NCBI GenBank assembly: GCA_023213235.1 | Contig: CP096137.1 | Span: 3,686,437 to 3,750,436, forward strand | Reading direction: 5' to 3' | DNA from: Elusimicrobiota bacterium | GTDB taxonomy: Bacteria > Elusimicrobiota > Elusimicrobia > UBA1565 > UBA9628 | Length of the DNA: 64,000 nt | Shown: one piece after another, positions 55,877 to 62,331 of the stretch | Layout: every line of letters begins with the position of its first letter | Position numbering within the stretch: the first letter of the stretch is position 1 | Notes under the pieces: model-generated | Databases searched by the model: none | What the model was told of the DNA's origin: nothing | The model's input: the letters and a program-made list of their open reading frames with translations, nothing else | Translations under genes and position numbers: made by a program

Positions 55877-56022
55877 GACCGCTCAAGCCCAAGAAAGACC
55901 ATCTGGAACCGGCCCCGTCGGAGCGGCCGGACGACGAGGAAGCCGGAGACGACGCCGCCATCGGCGGCGCCGACGTCGACTCGGACGAGGAGCCGGAGCT
56001 CGATTTCGACACGGAAAACTGA
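55873..56022 (+). CDS. Small acidic protein
   Basis: 49 residues: MRPLKPKKDHLEPAPSERPD then a strongly acidic tail ending EPELDFDTEN. GGAGG at 55860-55864 precedes the ATG by eight bases. Predicted disordered, no family recognised. It could be DNA-mimic-like or stress-related; that is speculation. Confidence 0.45.
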   Translation: MRPLKPKKDHLEPAPSERPDDEEAGDDAAIGGADVDSDEEPELDFDTEN

Positions 56023-56039
56023 TCTAGGAGGGTAACCAT

Positions 56040-56285
56040 ATGAAGCACGACAACAGACGCGATCCGGCGCCGGGCAAGGGCGGAGGCCAGGGCGGCGGCA
56101 AAGGCGGCGGCATGGGCGGAGGCCGCGAAGGCGGCGACAAGAACCGCGAGCGCATCGGCGGCGACGATCAGGAGCGCGACACCGAGGGCCAGAGCGGCGA
56201 GCGCCGCGAGGGCGAGGTGAAAGAAGGCGAAGAGGGCCAGGGCGGCGGGTACGGCCGCCCTCGTAAGGACGCGCCTCCGGCGTAG
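56040..56285 (+). CDS. Small glycine-rich hydrophilic protein
   Basis: 81 residues: GKGGGQGGGKGGGMGGGREG followed by an acidic/Arg mixed tail and GGGYGRPRKDAPPA. AGGAGGG at 56026-56032, seven bases before the ATG, is the strongest ribosome site of the region. The Lys-Gly-Gly repeats recall KGG-type stress proteins, but the match is loose. Followed by a strong hairpin. Confidence 0.5.
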   Translation: MKHDNRRDPAPGKGGGQGGGKGGGMGGGREGGDKNRERIGGDDQERDTEGQSGERREGEVKEGEEGQGGGYGRPRKDAPPA

Positions 56286-56310
56286 TCCCCTTCTTGGCCG
56301 AAGGAGTATC

Positions 56311-56344
56311 GCCGCCGCGGTCCCCTCGACGGGATCGCGGCGGC
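56311..56344 (+). terminator. Terminator hairpin after the small-protein genes
   Basis: A 14-bp stem with one G-U pair (GCCGCCGCGGTCCC with GGGATCGCGGCGGC) around CTCGAC, 25 bases after the stop. No T tract follows. Confidence 0.55.
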
Positions 56345-56370
56345 CTCTCATTGTGCCCCTGGACGTTTGG

Positions 56371-56376
56371 TATCCT
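56371..56376 (+). promoter_or_regulatory. Candidate -10 box for the M2 peptidase gene
   Basis: TATCCT ends six bases before the ATG at 56383. TTGTGC at 56351-56356 is a weak -35 with a 14-bp spacer. Confidence 0.35.
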
Positions 56377-56382
56377 ACCCGC

Positions 56383-58172
56383 ATGATGACCCCTCTCCTG
56401 GCCCTCCTCCTCGCCGTCCCCCAGACCTTCGCCGCCGCTCCCACCGCGGCCGAAGCCAAGCAGTTCATCGAGAAGGCCGAATCCACCTTGGAGACCTTGG
56501 GCCGCCGCTCCGCCTTCAGCTCTTGGGCGGCGCAGACGAACCTCAACTACTCCACCGAGTGGCTCTCCGCCGACGCCGAGCAGGCGTACTCCGCCGAGGC
56601 CGCCAAGCTGGCCAAGCAGGCCCGCCGCTTCGACTCCATCAAAAAATCCCCGGAGCTCGCGCGCAAGTTCCTGTTCCTCAAGCTGTTGGTCGCCTCGCCG
56701 GCGCCGCCCTCCGTTGCCGAACAGAAAGAGCTCGCCGACCTCAAGGTCTGGCTCGACAGCACCTACGGCAAGGGCAAGTACTGCCGCCAGCCCGACTCCT
56801 GCCAGACCTTGGACGACCTGGAAGACGTCCTGCGCACGTCGCGCGACCCGAAGAAGCTCCTCGACGCCTGGCAAGGCTGGCGCACGATCTCGGTCCCCAT
56901 GCGCCCGAAGTACGAGCGCTTCGTCCAACTGTCGAACAAGGGCGCTCAGGACCTGGGCTTCAAGGACACGGCCGACCTCTGGCGCTCCGGCTACGACATG
57001 GCTCCCGAGGCCTTCTCCGCCGAGCTCGACCGCCTCGACAAGCAGATGAAGCCGCTCTATGAAGCGCTCCACGCTTACGTTCGCCGCCGCCTGCAGGACA
57101 AGTACGGCAAGGACATCATCGGCGACGACGGCCTCATCCCGCAGCACCTCGTCGGCAACATGTGGGGCCAGTCCTGGGAGAACATCCACGACATCGTTGC
57201 CGCTCCCTCCACCAAGCCCTCCTACGACCTCACCAAACAGCTCGTCAAACTCAACTACGACGACCAGAAGATGGTCCAGGCCGGCGAGGGCTTCTTCACG
57301 TCCCTCGGCTTCGACCGCCTTCCGCCGACGTTCTGGGAGCGTTCACTTTTAAGCGGCCGCGGGATCGAGAGGTCGTCTGCCATGCCTCCGCGTGGGACGT
57401 GGAGAACTCGCAGGACCTGCGCATCAAGATGTGCATCAAGATCAACGCCGAGGACTTCGTCACCATCCACCACGAGCTCGGCCACAACTACTACCAGCGC
57501 GCGTATGAGAAGCAGCCGTATCTCTTCCGCGGCTCGGCCAACGACGGCTTCCACGAGGCCCTGGGCGACACGATCGCGCTCTCCGTCACGCCGGAGTACC
57601 TCAAGACCGTCGGGCTCATCGACAAGGTCCCCGGCCCGGAGGGGGACATCGACTTCCTCCTTCAAAAAGCGCTGGAGAAGATCGCGTTTCAGCCGTTCGG
57701 GCTCCTCGTCGACAAGTGGCGCTGGGACGTGTTCACGGGCAAGACCAAGCCGGCCGACTACAACAAGGCGTGGTGGGCGCTGGTCCGCAAGTACCAGGGC
57801 ATGAAGCCGGGCAACGAGCGCTCCGAGAACGACTTCGATCCGGGCGCCAAGTATCACATCCCGGGCAACACGCCGTACGCGCGGTACTTCCTGGCCAACG
57901 TGTATCAGTTCCAGTTCTACCGGTCCTTGTGCGCGCAGAGCGGGCACAAGGGGCCGCTGCACACGTGCTCCTTCTACGGGGACAAGGCGGCGGGCAAGAA
58001 GTTGGGGGACATGATGGCGATGGGGGCCTCGCGGCCGTGGCCGGAGGCGCTCGAGGCCGTCACGGGTACGAAGGAGATGGATGCGACGGCGATTTTGGAG
58101 TACTTTGCGCCGCTGAAGGCGTGGCTGGACAAGCAGAATAAGGGGCAGCAGGTTGGGTGGAAGGCGGAGTAA
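56383..58172 (+). CDS. M2-family (ACE-like) peptidyl-dipeptidase, exported (one frameshift)
   Basis: About 596 residues. Signal peptide [40 protein letters not shown] is the ACE substrate-site patch. One T added at TTTT 57347-57350 restores [12 protein letters not shown], then [20 protein letters not shown] (HExxH) and [20 protein letters not shown] (third-ligand Glu). [20 protein letters not shown] and [15 protein letters not shown] complete the fold. A zinc carboxydipeptidase acting on periplasmic or external peptides. Confidence 0.88.
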
Positions 58173-58640
58173 ATGCCGAGCCGTCGCTATCAAGCCCCCG
58201 CATTTCTATCGGGGGTCGTAACGCAGGAAGCATACGAGCGATGGCTTCGGCGAAAGGCGGCGGCACATGTTCGCAGAGACCGGAAGCGCGGAAATAAGAG
58301 CGCGATGGGCGAGTCGTATCGAACTGCGATCCATTTGGCCGTTCTGAAATGCGAGGGGAAAGACGTTTATACTGGCGAGGTTTTAGACTGGACTCTCCTC
58401 GGCAAATACGACAACGAAGATTCAAAGGCTGGGCGAAGCAAGTATAAGAAGCAGTTTGCGTTGTTGCCGACCGTTGACCATGTCGATGATGGGATGAGCA
58501 TCGCGAATTTTCTGATTTGTTCGTGGCGGGTGAACGACGCGAAGAATGATTTAAACAGGGAAGAATTCGTGCAGCTCTGTCATAGAGTTGTCGATTTCCA
58601 CCGAATTCAGAGTAAAGAGGTTCGGGTAAAGCCGATTTAG
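58173..58640 (+). CDS. HNH-like nuclease-fold protein
   Basis: 155 residues, ATG directly after the preceding stop. N-terminus rich in Arg/Lys (WLRRKAAAHVRRDRKRGNKS). The core LLPTVDHVDDGMSIANFLIC then SWRVNDAKNDLNREEFVQLC has the DH...N...N spacing of a degenerate HNH finger. GC is visibly lower than upstream DNA, marking the edge of acquired sequence. May be a stand-alone nuclease linked to the defence-type genes beyond the tRNA. Confidence 0.55.
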   Translation: MPSRRYQAPAFLSGVVTQEAYERWLRRKAAAHVRRDRKRGNKSAMGESYRTAIHLAVLKCEGKDVYTGEVLDWTLLGKYDNEDSKAGRSKYKKQFALLPTVDHVDDGMSIANFLICSWRVNDAKNDLNREEFVQLCHRVVDFHRIQSKEVRVKPI

Positions 58641-58727
58641 GGAGAGGTGGCCGAGCGGTTTAAGGCACCAGTCTTGAAAACTGGCGACGTGTAACAGCGT
58701 CCGTGGGTTCGAATCCCACCCTCTCCA
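58641..58727 (+). tRNA. tRNA-Ser (anticodon UGA)
   Basis: Acceptor stem GGAGAGG/CCTCTCC, D arm GCCGAGCGGTTTAAGGC, anticodon arm CCAGTCTTGAAAACTGG with TGA, long variable arm typical of Ser, T arm GTGGGTTCGAATCCCAC. Discriminator A; no encoded CCA. 87 nt. tRNA-Ser genes are common integration sites. Confidence 0.95.
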
Positions 58728-58823
58728 AATTTCTGATTAAGATGTCAGAGCGGGTTGCCCAGGCTGTCGAGGCCTACCGCGCCTAAGAACTGGGCTATCT
58801 AGATGGGAAATTGACCCACCAGA

Positions 58824-59698
58824 CTAAGACCGTGAAATCGTAACGCGATTCAATTGCCGTAATAGGTCGCTCCCATCTTGAGGCCTTTTACTGCAATCGT
58901 GTGCTAACGCAGGATAGATCACGTGGAATAATTCAGTAGGACCTTTCCAATCCTCGGCACAAACACAGCCGCTTGGATTGCGGCCGGTCACTACGTACCA
59001 GAAAACGCTGCAGAGTTGGTAGACGTCGGAACTCTTGGCGACTATGTCCGAGTTTCCAACGGCTTTATTAACAGCTTCGGGGGACATCCAATAACGTGGA
59101 CCAATAGCTTCTTCGGGATCGGACAAGTCCCCTCCGCCTAACAACGACTTGCAGAGTCCGAAGTCTGTTAAAATCCAGGTCTCGCCATTCACCAGAATAT
59201 TTTCAGGCTTAATATCTCTGTGAACTGCCTCCCGGTGCAATATGCTCAATGCTTCGGCAAGGCCCCGAAACTGCGCGATATATTCCTCATAAAGAAGTCG
59301 ATCAGATTTTTTCCGAGTCGCTGCCGAAGGTTGGCCTCTGCTATCGGCATCACAACATAGTAGACCTTTCTGGATTTCGTCGTACCGTGTTCCCTGAACG
59401 TTGCCGCTATGTCACCATGATCGATATACTTCATCAGCTGATCGTGGTTCAATTTTCGGAGTAGTTCGACTTCTTGATGAAATCGTTTGGTGCGTTTTTC
59501 TGAACTGGAGAGCTGGAATTTTATTGCATACTCGTCCCCAGTAATCCGTTCGGAACATCTGTGTACGACGGCATTCCCGCCGGATGCGATTCTGTCGCCC
59601 ACTTCAAATTCGAGCCCACCTAAAGATCGAACACTTCTTGGGATTCTGACCACTTTTTGAGGGGCATGATCAAGGAAGAGGCTAAGGCTCACTTTCAT
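58824..59698 (-). CDS. Hanks-type serine/threonine protein kinase (one frameshift)
   Basis: About 291 residues. ATG 59698 overlaps the DUF262 gene end by 17 nt. GDRIASGGNAVVHRC (Gly-rich loop), GDEYAIKFQLSSSEKRTKRF (VAIK-type Lys), LRKLNHDQLMKYIDHGD. One A must be added at T6/A6 59307-59312 to give RLLYEEYIAQFRGLAEALSI and then EAVHRDIKPENILVNGETWI (HRD), ILTDFGLCKSLLGGG (DFG) and GPRYWMSPEAVNKAVGNSDI (APE). All catalytic residues are present. No TM helix and no extra sensor domain. Lower GC than the chromosome. Confidence 0.88.
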
Positions 59699-61025
59699 CC
59701 TCGAGAAGTCCGCGGTGGCCCCCTGTCTTCGGAAGCTTGTAGGGTTCGTCCCAGACAAAGTAATCATCTGCGGCCTGAGCGCGATGGGCCCAATGGATGA
59801 AAGTTGCGTTCTCCATCTGGAATGTCAATTTGTTCTTAGGCCAAGTCAAGAAAACGTTCGTTTCGGAGTAATCGGGGTCGCCTTCAGCCAAGTCGCATAG
59901 CGGGCAGTTGATTGGCGTTGTTGGACACATATCCTCATGGGCTAAGTCCTCAAGAATCGAATGGAAAGTCGCGACACCTTCAATGCTCGGAGGTTTGCTG
60001 AGGTAGGTCCCTTGCAGAAAATGCTTGAGGAAGTTTCGCCGCGATGTGCGGCTTGCAATAGAATTTCCTTGGGATACGCATTGGATTGCATAACGGCTCA
60101 GAAGATTCGCTTTTGATTCAGGCTCAATGTATTCATCAAGAAGCCTTAGATCTGCACGCAAATCTTCTAAGAGCTTCCCTTCCAGAGTTCCGCCAGTGGC
60201 GCGCAGGTCGTCAATAGCAGCAAAGAGGCTATAGAAATCCGCCTTTTGTTTGAACCGCAACATGCTCACGGACTCGTTCGTGCCATCGAAAATCAACAGC
60301 AGGTCATCTAGGACGGCCTGGAATCGCGCCTCAATGCTTTGCTTGGCGGCCTTGTCCCACTCCTGGTACTTGAGATAAAAATCATCAAGCGTCTCGCGCT
60401 TTTCTTGTGGCCCACTGAGCAGCTGAGCCAGGAGCTCGGAAACAAATTCTACGTCGCCCATCCGCTTGCTATTCGTGATGGTGAAAATTTTTGCGGCCTC
60501 GAACAGTGGGCAGATGGCGAGTTTTTCAGACAGGGATAAAAACTCGCCGGGCAGGTCGGCGCGGCGCAATTCTTGTTTATTGAGAGCGACGGTGTACTTG
60601 TTTACGCGGGAATATATGTCGCGGACAACATCGTCGGGTGCATTTACGATTTCGTTCGTATCTATTTTATAAGAGAGGAATTCGTCTTGAATGTTTTGCG
60701 GTAATTCGGAAAATTTCCTCCCCGAATATTCACCACTGTACGGCTTCGCCAGATGGAAATCATCGTCCACAAAAGAGAGGATGGCTTTGATTCGTTGCTG
60801 GCCATCAATTACCACTCGATAGGTATCTTTGTTCCGCACTATAGCCTGAAAGAAAATCTTCGGTATGGGAATTTTCCTTAGGATAGTATCCATCAAGAGT
60901 ATGCGGGCAGCCGGAGACCATACTTCCTTTCGCTGGAAGTCTGGGCGGATTTCGAGCCTTTGGTTGTTGCTCCAGTCCCGGATATCTGAGATCGGGTGGG
61001 GCGCCGAATTCCATGTCCAATTCAT
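59682..61025 (-). CDS. DUF262 protein (GmrSD/SspE N-domain type)
   Basis: 447 residues. N-terminal DUF262 (ParB/Srx-like NTPase fold): RLEIRPDFQRKEVWSPAARI, LLMDTILRKIPIPKIFFQAI and TYRVVIDGQQRIKAILSFVD (the IDGQQR motif). A helical middle follows, then a C-terminal part with two Cys pairs (MCPTTPINCPLCDLAEGDPD) and FIHWAHRAQAADDYFVWDEP. No DUF1524 nuclease motif is seen, unlike SspE or GmrSD. Divergent from the HTH-DUF4007-ATPase genes and overlapping the kinase, so it probably belongs to the same defence locus. Confidence 0.8.
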   Translation of the reverse strand: MNWTWNSAPHPISDIRDWSNNQRLEIRPDFQRKEVWSPAARILLMDTILRKIPIPKIFFQAIVRNKDTYRVVIDGQQRIKAILSFVDDDFHLAKPYSGEYSGRKFSELPQNIQDEFLSYKIDTNEIVNAPDDVVRDIYSRVNKYTVALNKQELRRADLPGEFLSLSEKLAICPLFEAAKIFTITNSKRMGDVEFVSELLAQLLSGPQEKRETLDDFYLKYQEWDKAAKQSIEARFQAVLDDLLLIFDGTNESVSMLRFKQKADFYSLFAAIDDLRATGGTLEGKLLEDLRADLRLLDEYIEPESKANLLSRYAIQCVSQGNSIASRTSRRNFLKHFLQGTYLSKPPSIEGVATFHSILEDLAHEDMCPTTPINCPLCDLAEGDPDYSETNVFLTWPKNKLTFQMENATFIHWAHRAQAADDYFVWDEPYKLPKTGGHRGLLEDESEP

Positions 61026-61103
61026 GGCGCTATTATACAGCTAAAACGTAACTAAGCCGTCAACGCATTGACATGCCCATCGTCTCCGAGTAGAATCTTT
61101 AAA

Positions 61104-61123
61104 ATGTATATAGTTGTATATAG
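61104..61123 (+). repeat. 20-nt AT-rich motif, copy 2
   Basis: ATGTATATAGTTGTATATAG, 18 of 20 identical to 40775-40794. It lies in the 112-bp divergent gap between the DUF262 and HTH genes and is a candidate operator or shared promoter element. Confidence 0.5.
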
Positions 61124-61137
61124 TCGCTTATAGTTTG

Positions 61138-61374
61138 ATGCCGAAAAATATATATGGCGTGACTGTGTTTTCTGCTGGAGAAGTTGCAGACGCTGTTGGT
61201 GTGCACCGGCTTACTCTTCTCCGCTGGATCCGTGAGGGGAAAATTAAGGATGTCCCCCGTGATCGGAATGGATGGCGAATTTTCTCTCCCGAAGCAGTGG
61301 TTCGCATAAAGGCGTATGCGTATTCTCTCGGCGGTCCGGTTGGCGTTTATCAGCCAGCACCCCCGGACCTCTAA
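61138..61374 (+). CDS. MerR/excisionase-like helix-turn-helix protein
   Basis: 78 residues from ATG 61138 (an in-frame TTG at 61114 is less likely). VFSAGEVADAVGVHRLTLLR then WIREGKIKDVPRDRNGWRIF is the MerR/HTH_17 winged-helix fold that also occurs in excisionases. Standing first in the defence-like operon it may regulate both divergent arms through the palindromic AT-rich motif upstream. No integrase is visible. Confidence 0.75.
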   Translation: MPKNIYGVTVFSAGEVADAVGVHRLTLLRWIREGKIKDVPRDRNGWRIFSPEAVVRIKAYAYSLGGPVGVYQPAPPDL

Positions 61375-61437
61375 TGACAAGCCAGTAACTGGGCGTATAT
61401 GGACATCCCCAGCAGCTGCAGCGGAGGAACCTTAGCC

Positions 61438-62331
61438 ATGCATTTTGCGGGACACGAAAGTTTTCATATTCGGGAGGGCTGGCTGAGAAAGGGTCTCCTC
61501 GCCGTTCAAGGAGATCCATTCGTGTTCTCGAAGGAGTATCCCGAGGATATTCTTGGCGTTGGGCACAACATGGTTAGCGCCATTCGGTACTGGCTACGTG
61601 CTTGCGGCCTAGCGAATGGGTTAAAGGCTGAGCGTGGGCCGAAGAACGCGCTGGCATTCGAGCTGACTCCTTTGGCGAATCGCATTCTTAAGGTGGACCC
61701 ATATTTTGAGGACGATCAGACTTGGGCGCTTCTTCACTATCAGCTTGCCACAAATCGGGACTTCGCCACGACTTGGTACTGGACGTTCAACAAGCTTACT
61801 GCGAGACAGTTTGACCAAGAACTGGTGGTCAACTCTCTAAAGGCGTTCATCGCGTCTCAAGTAAAGACTCGCCTCTCCGACTCATCGCTTGAGCGGGATT
61901 TCTATTGTTTGACGCGGACCTATTCGACGGATGCGGATAGCGATGTTAGCCCCGAAGACTCCCTGGACTGCCCGATGAGCCGCCTCAACCTTGTCGAGCA
62001 TTTGCCGAGCACCAAGGTATTCCGGATGATGGCGCCAAAATTGGAGTCATTGACGCCGCCCATCTTTTATCACTGCCTACTCCAGTACAGAGAGAGCAAG
62101 GGCATCACGTCGCCGACGCTTTCCTTTCAGGAGGTCTTGCGTGGTGAGCTTAGCCCCGGGCGAGTTTTCAACTTCGACGCAGAAACCCTTTTCGAGCATC
62201 TCAGTCGGCTCTCGAAGGTTCGGTTGCTCGACTACAGTAAAGCGGCGGGACTTAATACCATAACGCTGATAGAGACGAAGAGGGACCGGGTGCTTTCCGA
62301 GTACTACGCGCATGGAGGGGTTCTAGCGTGA
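61438..62331 (+). CDS. DUF4007 protein, SspB-like
   Basis: 297 residues from ATG 61438, preferred to 61399 because GGAGGA at 61423-61428 lies nine bases upstream and the conserved region starts at once: MHFAGHESFHIREGWLRKGL. Then YPEDILGVGHNMVSAIRYWL (LGVGxNMVxxiRyW), typical of DUF4007. The middle shows TWALLHYQLATNRDFATTWY and the end YSKAAGLNTITLIETKRDRV. To my recollection DUF4007 is the domain of SspB, the nickase needed for single-strand DNA phosphorothioation. GTGA overlap with the ATPase gene supports the pairing. Confidence 0.75.
   Translation: MHFAGHESFHIREGWLRKGLLAVQGDPFVFSKEYPEDILGVGHNMVSAIRYWLRACGLANGLKAERGPKNALAFELTPLANRILKVDPYFEDDQTWALLHYQLATNRDFATTWYWTFNKLTARQFDQELVVNSLKAFIASQVKTRLSDSSLERDFYCLTRTYSTDADSDVSPEDSLDCPMSRLNLVEHLPSTKVFRMMAPKLESLTPPIFYHCLLQYRESKGITSPTLSFQEVLRGELSPGRVFNFDAETLFEHLSRLSKVRLLDYSKAAGLNTITLIETKRDRVLSEYYAHGGVLA

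Noticed and set aside
58728..58823. Possible second tRNA or small RNA after tRNA-Ser
   Set aside because: The short GC-rich inverted pieces do not form a cloverleaf, and no promoter or terminator is seen.
61138..61374. HTH protein as proof of a prophage excisionase
   Set aside because: The fold fits Xis, but no integrase, phage structural gene or attachment repeat is present; a local regulator is equally likely.
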